Positions 34,776-48,216 of a stretch of 64,000 nt of DNA are shown here, piece by piece. Source of the stretch: Lycium barbarum (Eukaryota > Streptophyta > Magnoliopsida > Solanales > Solanaceae); the NCBI RefSeq assembly GCF_019175385.1, contig NC_083345.1, forward strand, positions 125,863,657 through 125,927,656, written 5' to 3'. The first letter of the stretch is position 1, and the number at the start of each line of letters is the position of its first letter. Made by a program: the position numbers and the translations under genes. The notes under the pieces are model-generated. The model was not told where the DNA came from. It made no database searches and worked only from the letters and a program-made list of their open reading frames with translations.

Positions 34776-35619
34776 ATACTTTCCAGCATTGTGTTGTCAT
34801 TATACGATATCTCTTGCACGTATCCGAATTATACAACGAAGATACATACAGACAAGTAAAGCTTGCGTTTGCCAACTCGGAAGCCAGTCAGCATTAGTAT
34901 AGGATTCAGAAAAGTTAAAACTGAAATAATCAAGTGTAATACATAATTGCACCCAACATAATAATCTTAATAAGCACAATACTTTCATAACAGAAGGTAA
35001 AAAAATATGGCTTGGATACTCCCATGAACGATTTTTAATAGGACTGCCATAACCATCTGTTGGTTTCACTAGGTATATATGAACAAAATTACAGCTTAAT
35101 GGTGCATTCAAATTACATGATAAATTAAGGATAAACAATAAATTGGCCAAGAAACAAAGTAGATTTTGCCCCAGAACCCTCCGCAGCACCGGCCCCACCT
35201 TACGGGAGGCCGACCAAGAGCAATGAATCCCGTCCGCGTATAAGAAGGACTATTGCATTTTCCAGCATAAACAAAATAAACCTCTGGGACTGGAGACATG
35301 GAATGCACAGAAAGCTTGTTTTCAGCTAGCACTCACCAAATAAACGAAGAAATTCTCTACAAACTGATGATCTTGTTTATTCATCACATGGACCTGGATT
35401 ACTCCACATGAACTTCTATTCATCGATGACGAGTACATTTTTCCAGCAACGTGAATAGTAAACTCTGCTCCTTCCTATATCTCAATGTGCACATCCAAAT
35501 GAATGTGTCTGAGTTGGGCATTCAACTTGGATTAAGGAATTTAAAAATATGGCAGCAGTAAACATCAAACAGAAACCTGAATATACACATTGTTTATACT
35601 TCAAAGAGATCTTTCGGCA
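34776..35619. other. intergenic between aldolase flank and kinase 3' end
   Basis: No supported exon. The 3' UTR of the kinase gene should lie just below 35620. Confidence 0.4.
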
Positions 35620-38600
35620 TCAAGATTCCGACTCTCTCCTGTCCCAATCTTCCCCTTGATTTGACATGCCATTTAGCCGCTGTTGCAACTGGCAGCAGTA
35701 GAAAATTATGTTAAGAAACGAGAATGCGTTAAGGTACTGGGAAAAAACATTTATCCATCCCTCTTGCTTCTATTCATTTTTCCTTCAACTTCTTTCTTCT
35801 TCTTTTTTTTTTTTGTTTATTTTTTTTGTTTTTTTGTTTTTTTGGTTTTGAAAGTTGTTGAGAGAAAATGCAGTTGCTCATCCTAGCCTGGTAGAATGTA
35901 GTTCGTGGTCTCTCTCTTATAGTTTATTTCAATATTTTCAATCCACTCGAAAAGTTAGATGACCTATTTGCATTAAAGAAACGATTAAGTATTCACCTGC
36001 ATGTATTTTAGTTTTTCAGCTGTTAATTCATCTGTCAAGCTACTCATCCTGCACAATTGAGGTAACATCAGTTTAAGCAAGGGTCCGTATAAAAGAGAAG
36101 CATGACAGCAAAGTTGATTTGAGTTCACAGCTGGCTCACCTAGCTTGAAGCTCAGATATTTTGACTAGCAACATGCGCTCCCTCTCAGAAACAACTGCAT
36201 CGACCTGCAAAATAGATGAAACTCTGACGTCTTGACGAAAATGAATGTGACAACAGAAGAATGATGAATGGAACATTTAGGCTGTATCCAAGCAATAAGT
36301 ACAGAACTATACACAATGAAATACTACAAAAGTACTTAAAAATGAATACTTCAAGGCTTTGAGATTAAAGTTCATACGAAGTTGCCACCAGCAGTTATGT
36401 AATAAATCTGTTACTTTTCTAGTTGCTATGCAGTAAACGCAAAATGAAAATCAGGAAAACAGTAAAATCTAAACACCTGCTGATAGTCTATAGTGTATTG
36501 GTCACAGAGGAAAACGAAATGGCCAGAGAAGTTTGGATAATGGAATATCCACCTTTCAAATGATACATTATACTCCCTCCGGATTAAAAAGAGTGTCCAC
36601 CTAGCCATTTGCACACCCCTTGAGAAAATACTAACTCCTAGGCAAAATAGGTAATTTGACTAAACTACTCCTAATTAAATAGGTATTGGGATTTGATAAT
36701 TTAACACTTAATAAGGGAAATTTTGGAAGAATAAGGTTAATTGTTTCTTGATTTGGTAAGTGGACACTCTTTTTGAACAAAAAAAAAGGATAAGTGGACA
36801 CTCTTTTTGATCCGGAGGGAGTACTATATACTACTAAGACTTGCCGTTACTAATAAAACGTCTCTTCCTTTCTGTCATTTCCAATAATGGTGGTCTAACA
36901 CATGAAGTTCATTGGTAAGCGGTACCAATTTCACGGAAAGAAACTTGAAATATGACAGGCAGAAAGTTAACAAATTAAGCCAGATTTATCATAAAAAAAG
37001 ACATGGTAAATAGATTATACAATAATTCAAAGTTTTATCCTCCTTGTTTAACTAGCTATTTAGATATCATTGGAGGAATTCAGAGCACTATATCTGATTT
37101 CAAACATCTCGTCTGGTTTAGGAAGCAAATGAATTGTTTTTAAAGGGTAAAAGATAAGAAAGAAATGAGTAAACCAATTCTAATAAAATTAAGTAGGCTG
37201 ATAATGCGAGTTGTGCATGACCAATCAGGTAGTTCGTTGCATTGAATAAGTTCACATCGTGGGTACGAGGAAATTCCTCCAAAAAATTTAGGAGCTTAGT
37301 GTTATCCTTGATGAGGTATATTCACTGGAGTACAGTTTAAAAGCATGAATAAGGCATCTCTAGTTCATTATACCAGAAAACAAAGTTTTTAGCTAGAGAA
37401 CTACCTACTGGATAGTGTTGCTGCCCTACACCATGAGATGGAAAATCTTGAACATGAGCACAATTAACTTAAGGAAAATAAATTTCAGCATTTGTCATTT
37501 TTAAAGGGCATATAGTTTCTAGAAACTCTTCCGAAAAGAATATTGTAAATGCAAAAATATTTACTCACACTTCCATTATTCTCTGCAATACACTGTGGAG
37601 ATGACTTCCCATGTTGCGAAGCTGAGATAAACCAAGAAATTCAGATTATTACAGAAACCATATTAAATTTAGAACATGTGTTCTCTACATAATAAGATTA
37701 GACATATCTTTAGATGTTTACTCACCATCTCCTGCCTCCGATAGTTGCAAGCTACTCAACAGATTCACAATTAGATCCTAGTATAGCAAACAGTACAAAT
37801 TAGGAGAGATTCTCTTTTCAATAAGTAGAAACAAGGAGACTATAAAAACAAGAAAAATGGCGTTTTATTCTTCTGTTTTTTATTAGGTAGGGAGGGCATA
37901 GTGAGGAAGTAGTAGTCTTATATTCCTACCATAAACTTGAAATATTACCTGTTGGATTGATGTCAGTTGAAAAAGATTTTGAAGGTGAGGCATCAGAACT
38001 GAGGCAGGAATATTATCAAGGCCAAGCTCCTTTGGTATTCGACTGGGAGGCTGAAAATTGATAAGCAATATCCGACCATTAGATCCATTAAAAATGGAGC
38101 CGGCGGTGAAGTTTCATTTTTCATATCATTTAGCCGTGGTACTAAAGAAGGGACCAATTCACAAACCAGCTGTTTAGATTCCAATATCCAGTCTCCTACA
38201 CTAGCAGCCTTCCTCAATTGTGACCCCTGGAGATCACATAAATCTTATGTCAAAGATAGTACAGGACGTAGGTAGTCTTATGTTAAAATATAAGGCAACA
38301 CTACACAGCTTACTTGAGAAAATTGCCGAGGAACTATATATCATGCAATATCCTAGCATACATATTGTTTTAAACAGAAATTGACGTACCTTTACAAGAT
38401 CTACATTTTCTGATGTCACAGAAAACCTCCCTTTTATTTGAACCAAGTTGGCTGTTGACTTGTCATCCGAAGAATCTTTGAGTCCTGGAAAGAAAATAAT
38501 AATTATTAGGGTAAAGCAAAGTCCAGCTTCAGTTGACATGTGACGAGACGAAGGCTATCCCGATAATGCACAATCAAACAATTTTAGTAAAAGAACTTGC

Positions 38601-41600
38601 GTGGAATGCATTAATACCCCCAGATGAGTTAATTGGAGCCGATTTACTATTTGCTGAAGCTTTGTTTGGAAGCATTAAAGGGCCACTAAAGATGGGCGCT
38701 CTTCGTACTTGATGAGCTCTTTCCGCTTGTTGGTTTTCAATCTTACTTCTGCTGCAGAAGCACAAGTTACATGAGGCAAGGTTCTCATTTAATAACATGT
38801 AGCACAAGCGCAAATGAGAATCATCTAATACCATTGACCCAACAACTTAAGAATTTATCATACTTCACTACGCACAAACCAGTGAGTAAACACAACAGAT
38901 AACATCCTATTGATCTAAAGATGACTATGAGAATTTTTTATCTGTTGGTATTCTTTTTTTTCAAAATAAAAAATAATCTGATAAAGAAATGGACAACGAA
39001 AGATGGTAAAAAGGCCAATATCGAGCTTTATGGTTTGGAAAGATTCAAGCGCAAGGTAATTTTGATCTATTTCTTTCGACATAACAGCTGATTACATGGA
39101 CTGATAGAAACGACTACTTGTTCCTGAATAATCAGGTTTAAAATTGTCTTGGTGCAACACAGGATACAGTAGATTAAAGAAAACAGTATAAGACCTTTCA
39201 AAGTTGCCAGCTCTTTCTGATGCCGAATGACTTAGCTCAACACCTGGCATAAGTGGTCCACTCTGACTTCGACAAGCTTTTGCTGTTTGATATCTACTCT
39301 TGGCCTGCACTGCGTCTTTGTCTGAGGTAAGGGGTGGCAGTTCTGTTTTTGATGAATACTTTTTCAGTCCACCTTCCTCCTGATAGTCGGGATCCAGTTC
39401 AGCTAATGTCACTTCACCAACACTTCCTTGTTCACTGGAAACAGAAAGTATTGAGGGAAAATTCAATAAAGATTGATTGACATGATAATACTTATGATCA
39501 TATATAAAAAAAATGGTAGTGTTTCTCATATGATACCCAATCTATCATATTTTGATGTTGAAGATGACCTTTTTTACATTTTCTCCTGGAGACAGAGATG
39601 CTTATGCTACCTTTGAGGGAAATAACTATTGTCGGCTATAGAAGATATGAACCCCTAGAACAAACTTATAATGAAAACACAGATCATTTACGGGTTCACT
39701 CATTTAATCTTAAAGAACTCAAGCTTATTAATACAAAGTTAAAACCACGATCAGATTTCCTCATTTCTAATTAACGCTACAAAAACTTCAGAAACTAACT
39801 TGGTATTTCTTCTAGGATTTGTAAATTACAAGTGACTGACTCGTAATTCTTTGTCCCTGCCTAAGTGTGTAACATGGAGTAGATAAAAGGGTATTTTCTA
39901 CAGTCAATGAAAAGAAGTAGCGTCGTATATACCTGGAAACGGTATCTTGTTTTAAGGATGGTTTTCCAGCATTTAGTCCAGAAAGTGAATTCTCCTGCAA
40001 TATATAAACATTCCCATGCCAGGAGATATTAGGAGCTAAATTAGATTTTAAAAAATCTAAGAAAGTAATAGCATGTATTATTATTTTTTGCAAACGAATA
40101 ACTTGAAATATAGCTCAGAACATTTTTTTAAAGTACACAGTAAAAATATAACTCAAAACCAGTGGTGGAGCTAGAGATTTCATTAAGGGGATTCAACCTT
40201 GTATGTATCCTGCATTTAATATTTTTGGCTTGTAATATACATGTATAATTACTAAAAAAATTGAGCAAGGGGTATCATATATGTGGCTCCGCCACTGCTC
40301 AAAACTGTATAGAATAACATTGCTAAGGACCTTATAGTTCATATAAGATTTCATGCTTTCATCTTCTTCCCTAATCTCCGGTAGTTCGTCATCATCTTGC
40401 ACCTGCCACAGTGGAAGTTAAGTCAGTCTTATTTGAGTTCATGAAAAAACACAATGAACAAGTTGAAATTATCTCTATTACTTTATAGATGTCTTTTCAT
40501 GTACATACCATTGAAGCTTGAAACTTTAAATCCTCCAGATCAAAGTTCCAGGCACTAACACCTCGTTGGTATTCACTCTGAAAAGAGCATACAAGACATT
40601 AGAACAGAACACATATCAAAAGAGTCAACCATCATGTTTATATTCAATTTTAGGTGCCACTGGTAGAGTAATTAAAAGAATATGAGCTAAAATTACTAAT
40701 AGGCACAAAGCTTAGGCAGAATATGCTCATATGCAACCATTTCGGCCAAGAACATATAGCAAAAGAATAGAAAATTCAGCTTTGGACAACAAATAAATGA
40801 GGGAAACTGAAGAGTGCCTTTCTCGGCGTTTGGCTAAAATCAAGTGTAGTATAAAGCAGGTAACTGAAAGATGGTCTACGCATAAAAGGGCTTTACAACG
40901 CGAGCAGGAAAATAGAAGATCTCCCCTTTTTTGGGAAGTTGAGCACAATATTATACAACAAAATCCATCAATTAGCAATTGTCCCAACCACCTTCTCAAA
41001 AAAAAAAAAAAAAAATCAAACCTGTGATATTGCTTCCTGCTCGGATGAAGGCATTTTCTTCAAGGCTAGATGTGCAGCATCTTTAAGCTGCAGTATTTAA
41101 TCAAGGAAAAATTAAACGATGCTAAACAGGAAAACCTTAGAGCAGAGCTATTATGAAATACCTGGAGGGTTTTTACTCGACTCCACAGTGATGGTAAGTC
41201 GGCAAACAGTTTCTTTACAGCAAGCTCTGGAGGCTTAACTTTTTTGAAAAAAGTGTGTTTCAACAATCTTTCAGCAGTTGGCCTTTTAGTTTGATCTTTC
41301 ACCAAGCACATGGCAACCATTTCCCTGAATGACTGTTAAGGAATAAAAAAGTTTTGATTTCACACATGAAAAGAACATAAGGCGTTGAACCACACTTTAT
41401 AGCAAGATCATCAAAATATATCCGGTGTTGAAATCAACCAGTGCAAACTAAAAAAACTACCTTTGAGAATTTCTTATCACGGTCATAATCAAGTCCAGGA
41501 GGAGCACTATTTATGGTCATCAATAGAACCTATCACAGGAGAACCAAGGCCAATAAGTTCATCTACATGTACAAAAGTATATAGCTAAAGCATTGTTCTT

Positions 41601-44600
41601 GAACACTCTTGAAAATGACTATACCTTCATTGGAGGGTACTTTGAAAATGGTGCATGACCATGAGCCAACTCTAAGGCAGTTATTCCAAATGACCAAATG
41701 TCAGCCCTGTAGAAGGATGATGAAAAAATCACGCCTCTCGGAAAGTAAATCAGTCGTTCAGGTAATTATCAAAAATGCTCTCTGAAACCATATATAAGTA
41801 ATATATTGGTAGACACAGCCACATAAATGTTTTACTCAGTCGAACAAAATGTTATATTTTAATCAAAGGTCAATATCACATCTTAACCAGGTTGGCAAAC
41901 TTGTTCGGTGCTACAGCACCGACATTTTAGACAGTGACAAGAAAACTCACTTGAAATCATATTCAGTTCCAGGCTGCAAAACTTCCGGTGCCATCCTACA
42001 AAATCAGTTGAAATACATTAAGAAATACAAAAAAAAAACATTCAAGGCAACAAAGACGGATGGAGAATCAAGCAGTAAGATGCTTATATAATCACCAGCA
42101 TGGAGTTCCAGTAAATGTATTCCTAGAACGCTGCCTATCACCACTGTCAAACATGCATGCAGAAACACCAAAGTCGGCGAGCTTTACTACCCCAGTAGTG
42201 TCCAGCAATATATTCCCAGCCTACAATGACACCAATCATCAGAGAACAAATAAATATCGCCAGTTGAGGATCAGCATCAGGAGGGAACATTAGTTCTAAT
42301 AAAACCTTAACATCTCGATGAATGTGCCCATGTTGGTGGAGATATTCCAAAGCCTTAAGAGTTTCTTTCAAGATAGAACCAATTACAGCTTCTTCAAATC
42401 CATCCGGATATGCTATTTGCATGAGGTGCAGACAAGAACCCTCAGCCATGAAGGGCATCACCACCCAAAGGTAGTGATCAACAACGAATGAACAAAATGC
42501 TTTTATTAAATTTGGATGGCCGATTAAACTCATTGTTTGAGCTTCCCTGCGAATATCATCCTGGGAAAAATATAATTTGTTTTTAAAAATCGTATCGAAG
42601 CAAGAAAGTAGGACTTTACACAAATAAATTTGTAATTTTATGAGATTGTTTATGACACCTTAACTGCAAACCATAAGAAGTCTTCCTTTGAAGCGTTTAC
42701 TCAAAAAGGCAAAATGGTATATTTTCCGAAATTGATTTTTTATTCAATTAGACAGTCAGAAAATTAAAATGAAAAAGCGTGTGCAACAATAAAGAACCAA
42801 AAGTCAAGGAAAAGTACAATGCCTCAAGTTATAGAAAATCTGATTATAAGTTTCTTTCTTTTCAGTAGGGGGACGGGAACAAGTCTCGAAAGGCACAAAT
42901 GTGGCTGTTGTTATGACATGGAATGCAAGAGTTTAAAATTAAATACCACATATATCAAGCAACCTATTTCTTAACATGATGGAAAGGAAATCTCTGTCTG
43001 AAAGAATACCTCAAACCAGTCTCATTACAACTTTTCATCTGCAGTTGTAAGTAGAAGTTCCAATTTGGCAAACTTTTTTTTAACTTTAAAATAATAAATT
43101 AATGAAAAAAGTTATTTAGCCCAGAGGGAATTAGTTTCTAGATTCTGCCATTAAGATAAGAGATTTGAAAGCATTGTCCAACGAGGGGTCGTGACCAACA
43201 ACTCCAATATTTTGCATAAACACACAACTACTTTGCAATTCCGCACATATCCAATCCTTCCCACTCAAAACAAGAAAAGTTTATGAGAAATCCCGGGTCA
43301 CGTGATTATCTGTCAATGCATACATATAAACAGTGATACCACCAACAGGAATTTTGTAAGAAACTATTGTCCCAAGTGTAACAAGGCATACCCTCTTTTG
43401 CACTTTCGTACCAAGCAATAGCTTGAAGTGTCACAGGGAGAAGGTCCAACTGTAGTTCAATAATTGAGCATGGATAAGAGTCCAAATGTGAACATCGAAA
43501 CTAGAGTAGATAGGATCTCTACTTCACACAACTAGCAATAAATCAAGTGATCAAGTATGATAAGTATTATTATAAGCATCAAGCAGAATAGCACAAAGAT
43601 TTTGCCTGATTACATCCCAAAAGAAGAAAAAGTAGACCCTGACTATCTATGTAAAGATGCTATAAACTGTAACAGGGAAAAAGAGTATCAAGTATTCATG
43701 TTATGATATTGTGAAGCTGAAGATGGAAAATTGATTTTGCAAAGATTTAACCCGAATGATCCCTTAAGTTTGGGAATAAGTCTATTCTCGTCGCTATTAT
43801 TACCTTGAGTACATATGATCATTTAATTTCACCAAAGATGAGCACTCTTGGTCAAACTGATGGAAAATCCCAAATGGATCATTTAGAACTAAATGTCATA
43901 TCTTTTCCACGTGCACAAGCTAAATAACAATCGTGATCAGCACTCTTTCCCTATTTTAATTTTTTCCTCAATTGCGGTTTATTCTCTCTCTTTTTTTTTT
44001 TTGGTGTGTGTGTGTAAGTTGTGCTATTTTGATATCTATCATGATCATTTCTTAACCTAATCACGTCAAAACACGGGCATTTCTGTTAATCTTATTGGCC
44101 TGCTGGATGCTCCACCGGTTGGACTAAAAGGAACTACATCCACCTTGGAGTCAAATCAAGTCAAGTCAAACTCAATTCCACATAGGTAAACAAATTAAAG
44201 TCATCTACTTTTTTTAGTAACCTCAAAACTACTATTTCCAGCTTCGAAACTCGGTGGATAATGAACGCTCACCTGATAGTTATTATCTCAGAAAGTCACT
44301 TTTCTTCTTTCCTTTAACAAAGAAAGTTACTTTTTGAGATAATAAATATTAGTTGAGTGACCATCTGAGAAATCAACTCTATGATCAACCTAGAACAGTA
44401 GGATCGGTTCTTCCTGCTATGAAGAACTACATCCACCTTAGTGTCAAATCAAGTCTCACATTCAAACTCAATTCCACACACATAAACAAAGTAAAGACAT
44501 CTACTTCCTTTAATAACCTCAAAACTACTGTTTTTCAGCTTCGATAATGACCTGCCTTAAATAGATAAATGAAGTAGCACCTTTGAAGCGGGTGCAGTTT

Positions 44601-46044
44601 CAGATATGCATATATAATTATTTTTTTTGATAACCGTGGTGTCCGGACCAGCTTACGCGCACCTCAACTAATTCCATAGGATACCTACCACCTCCCACCA
44701 GCAACACATACCTAGTAACTCTGTCTATCAAGGCTAAGACAGGGGGATCCGAGCCTAGAACAGTAGGATCGGTTCTACGTGCTATGAATAACTACATATC
44801 CACCTTGAAGTCAAATCAAGTCAAGTCACGTTCAAACTCAATTCTACACACATAAACAAATTAAAGACATCTACTTCTTTTAATAACCGTCCGGCCCTTC
44901 CCCGGACCCCGCGCATAGCGGGAGCTTAGTGCACCGGGCTGCCCTTTACTTCTTTTAATAACCTCAAAACTACTATTTTCGAGTTTCAAAACTCGGTGGA
45001 TAATAGACCTGTCTTAAATACATAAATTGGTTCACCAGCTAGAATTAAAACTTGTGAACCACACATCATAGAGGAGCAGCGAAAAAATAATTTTTTAGAT
45101 ATGCATATAACTTTTTTTTTTTTTTGATAACTGTGGTGTTGAGGCCGCTTACGCGCACCTCAATTAATTCTACAGGATACCACCTACCACCACCCACCAA
45201 CAACACATACCTGGTAACTCTGTCTACCAAGGCTAAGACAGTGGGATCCGATCCTAGAACAGTGGGATCGGTTCTACATGCCTAGAGTCAAATCAAGTCA
45301 AGTCACATTCAAACTCAATTCCACATACATAAAACAACATAAATACATCTACTTTTTTTTTTTTTATAACCTCAAAATTACTTCTCGGTAGATAATGGAC
45401 CTGCCTTAAATACTAAAATTGGTTCACCAGCTCGAATCGGCACTCGTGAGCCCCACATCATATATACACTCAGTGACGAAGCCAAGATTTTCACTAAAGA
45501 GGTTCAAAAATATAAAGTAGTAAACAAACGAAGAAGCTAAGGGGTTCAACATCTACTATATATACATAAAAAAATAATTTTAGATATGCATATATAACTT
45601 TCTTTTTGATAACTGTAGTATTCGAGCCAGCTTACGTGCACGTCCACTAATTCTAAAGGACACGTACCACCTCCCACCACCCATACATACCTGGTAACTC
45701 TGTCCACCAAGCTAAGACAGTGGGATCCGAGCCTAGAACAGTAGGAATAACTACATATCCACCTTGAAGTCAAATCAAGTCAAGTCACATTCAAACTCAT
45801 TTCCACACACATAAACAAGATAAAGACATCTACATAAGTACATAAAATGAAGTGAAAAATGAGAAAAAGAACAAACCAGATTGCTATTACAGCGATCAAG
45901 ATCCAAGCATTTAACAGCTACAACTTCATTAGAAGGTGAATGAATAGTTCTATACACAGTTGCACTTGCACCATATCCAACTTCTTCTAGAAGCTTGTAA
46001 TCCTTAGGATTCAATGAGTAATTACTTTTCTGTCCTCCTCCCAT
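35620..46044 (-). CDS. STE20/OSR1-type serine/threonine kinase (BLUS1-related family)
   Basis: Twenty-one exons on the minus strand: 46044-45877, 42560-42306, 42220-42096, 41995-41951, 41706-41625, 41529-41461, 41332-41162, 41087-41022, 40577-40509, 40402-40331, 39994-39933, 39434-39195, 38748-38618, 38484-38390, 38226-38167, 38050-37949, 37777-37726, 37621-37569, 36204-36140, 36048-35997, 35688-35620. All are GT/AG and in phase, giving 700 residues. The catalytic residues are intact: Gly loop GYGASATVY (23-31), K45, E62, HRDVK (137-141), N144, DFG (157-159), MAPE (184-187). A long Ser-rich middle follows, and a coiled coil (about 640-690) closes the protein. This layout is that of the Arabidopsis group with At4g10730 and BLUS1. 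Substrate unknown. Exon 15's donor was set at GTTTGT (38166-38165) because other options leave a 28-nt intron or break the frame. Confidence 0.93.
36573..36821. mobile_element. Stowaway-type MITE in a kinase intron
   Basis: CTCCCTCCGGATTAAAAAGA on the left and TTTTTGATCCGGAGGGAG on the right are near-perfect inverted repeats, with TA on both sides. A short tandem GGACACTCTTTTTGA duplication lies at the right end. Confidence 0.88.
40160..40312. repeat. GTGGCGGAGCC-family element in a kinase intron
   Basis: AGTGGTGGAGCTAGAGATTT on the left and ATGTGGCTCCGCCACTGCT on the right; the interior is shortened relative to other copies. It lies between exons 10 and 11. Confidence 0.65.
44130..45835. 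repeat. tandem array in kinase intron 1 with embedded SINE copies
   Basis: A unit of about 490 bp is repeated. SINE-like pieces in minus orientation (GTGGTGTCCGG, CTTACGCGCACCTCAACTAA, TACCACCTCCCACC, AACTCTGTCTA, CAAGGCTAAGACAG) start at about 44622, 45108 and 45596. CACCTTGGAGTCAAATCAAG and TCAAACTCAATTCCACA blocks start at about 44148, 44435, 44803, 45287 and 45757. The last copy lies about 40 bp from exon 1's donor. A separate GCGGGAGCTTAGTGCACCGG fragment is inserted at about 44887-44945. Confidence 0.8.
45470..45595. repeat. GTGGCGGAGCC-family fragment
   Basis: CAGTGACGAAGCCAAGATTT, AAGGGGTTCAACATCTACTA and AAAAAATAATTTTAGATAT form the left two-thirds of the family. The right end is replaced by the SINE-like piece. 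Confidence 0.55.
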
Positions 46045-46389
46045 CGCAAAACCACTAAACTCTTATCAGAATACCACTTCTCAGTTTAAGTTTGAGTGTC
46101 AACTGTTTTTGGAAAAAACAAGATTATTTTGTTAGCTTTTGCTTCGATGTTATTCAGATAGATTTTGGTTTATTGTTTGTTTTACTCCATTCAATTTACA
46201 CTCTGTTTGGATGGTTTTTATATTGTTTCCTCATGTATATATTGTATTTGCATACTGATGTGTTGTTTTAATGAATATAATAATGTGTAAATAGATTGTA
46301 TATTTCATTGTTATATAATGCTACACATTATTAATTTGATGGATAAACTTATACTCCCTTCGTTTACTTTTATTTGTTCACTATAAATT

Positions 46390-46542
46390 TTACGTATATT
46401 TTAAGAAGCAATAAATGAAGTAGTACATTATTTACTATAATATTCATGTTATTTTGTGTGTATTTTACGTATATTTTAAGAAGCAATAAATGAAGTAGTA
46501 CATTATTTACTATAATATTCATGTTATTTTGTGTGTATTTTT
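46390..46542. repeat. 76-bp tandem duplication
   Basis: The block TTTTACGTATATTTTAAGAA to TATTCATGTTATTTTGTGTG occurs twice head to tail with almost no differences, so it is recent. No counterpart exists in the related element at 59385. Confidence 0.9.
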
Positions 46543-46649
46543 AGCGGATATGGAAATGAGTCATTTATGGGTGAAACAGGAAAAAAAATATGTCTTTCTC
46601 TGACATGCCAAAAGTGACAAGTAAAAGTGAAAATCTAATTTTATAATAT

Positions 46650-46886
46650 TTTCTCCGTCTCAATTTATATGATGTAGTTTGATTTGGGCATGGAGTTTAA
46701 GAAATAAAGGAAAACTTTTAAATTTTGTGATCTAAAACAAGTCAAAGATATTTGCGTGGTTATAGATCATCTCGTTAAGCGTAAAAGGTAAAGTTTAAAG
46801 TTAAATTATTATCAAATAAAAAAATATGTTATTTTCTTAGACTGATTAAAAAAAAAAGTGTGTCATAAAAATTAGGAGAAAGGGAG
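46650..46886. mobile_element. Stowaway-type MITE, nested level 3
   Basis: TTCTCCGTCTCAATTTATAT on the left and AAAAATTAGGAGAAAGGGAG on the right; the interior (GATTTGGGCATGGAGTTTAA, GTGATCTAAAACAAGTC) belongs to the common Solanaceae Stowaway group. Confidence 0.7.
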
Positions 46887-47212
46887 TATTGAATAAGTAA
46901 AAACGAAAATCTATTGTCATAATACTAGATGAGTAAAAATGAACGGAGAGAGTAAGAAAGTAGGGTACATAATAAAACTACTATGAAAGGGTAGAATAAA
47001 GAATAAAATAGAATTACTAGATAACAATTCAGAAAAAATAAGGGGAAAAAAATAAAATAATGACACGATTACATCAAATCGATGGTTACAAAAAATGAGA
47101 CTTTTCCTCATTAGATATAATGTATTTAACGAGACAGTAAAATTAATAATCAAAATGAATATTGTATTTAAACTGACGACACATTATAAACAACCATCCA
47201 AACAAGGTGTTA

Positions 47213-48216
47213 CAGATTGGCTGACCGCCATGAGAAGAGAAGTGAGGCAATCGAGGAAGGCGTACAGGTTATGTATATATGGGTCGGGTTTGACCCTAAT
47301 GGGGTTGCTGACGTGGAGACCCGTACGAAGGTACAGTACGAATATGGGTTTGAAGTACATATGCTGCCGTGGAGACCCGTGCGAAGGGTACAAAAACGAA
47401 TACGGATCCGGGTAATTATGCTGACGTGGGGGACCTGCTTTTATGTGATAATGACTGTGGATGTCCAACAAAAAGCAGACAAATTATTTTTGTTTTGACC
47501 CCACCAAAAGTTGTGATATTTACCATAAAGTTTTTTTATACTCTATTTTGATAAGCACGAAGTTTAAAAAATAAATGATGACTTTTGAAACTTATGATAT
47601 AAAATAAGTGATAAATATTTATGTGATTTTAAATTATTTCATTAAGGATAAAAAGGAAAATTTTAAGTTAAATTATTTCTAAATATAAAAATATATTTAT
47701 TTTTTTAAATAAATTAAGAAGAAAAGTGTATCAAATAAATTTAAACAAGAGGAATAATAGATTATTCATAAGAGTACATGTCATTCTTTTCCTCTTCGGA
47801 AAAATCTTCTACAAAAAGAAAAGATCAAATTAATATGATAATCTCTCTATTGAGATGAAAAAAAAATGGAATTTATAAGTTCTATAATTCGGTAAGATTT
47901 GGCATAAACCTTAGGAATCGACAATATTTTATTTAGGTTACAATACTAAATTAAAAAAAAATGTACGAAATTTAATTAAATTACTAAGTATAATGTTAGT
48001 GGCGGAGCGAGCCAAGTTGATTGATATATATGTGCCAGATGGCTATCCAAAGTGCTGCCAATTTTCTGTATCTAGAGAACAATTGACACCACAATTTCTC
48101 CAAGCAATCAAAACATAAAGTTAAAGGTCTTTAGGATTTAAATTATATGCACTTCGAGAAATAGACTATTACTGAATTTTAACGTTAATTATTATTTTTT
48201 ACCAGATCATTAATTA
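47213..48216. other. intergenic, no gene seen
   Basis: Overlapping short frames at 47217-47500 come from a locally duplicated CGTGGAGACCCGTACGAAGG segment and show no protein family. A left-end GTGGCGGAGCGAGCC fragment lies at 47999. Confidence 0.45.

Larger units (their letters stand above)
46354..46952. mobile_element. Stowaway-type MITE, nested level 2
   Basis: CTCCCTTCGTTTACTTTTAT on the left and GTAAAAATGAACGGAGAGAG on the right with TA flanks. It is closely related to 59385-59650. It is split by another Stowaway and carries an internal tandem duplication. Confidence 0.75.
46196..47212. mobile_element. TIR element (CTGTTTGGATGGTT family), host of two nested MITEs
   Basis: CTGTTTGGATGGTTTTTATA on the left and TATAAACAACCATCCAAACA on the right are inverted ends. 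Subterminal words TAATGAATATAATAATG and TTATATAATGCTACACATTA correspond to ATAATGTATTTAACGA at the right. An uninterrupted relative sits at 58433-58852. Confidence 0.7.

Noticed and set aside
38052..38081. Kinase exon 15 ending at about 38080 with a 28-nt intron
   Set aside because: Too short for a plant intron; the donor at 38166-38165 gives a 116-nt intron and keeps phase.
47095..47498. Overlapping frames on both strands
   Set aside because: They arise from a short local duplication in the right end of a TIR element; no codon bias or family match.
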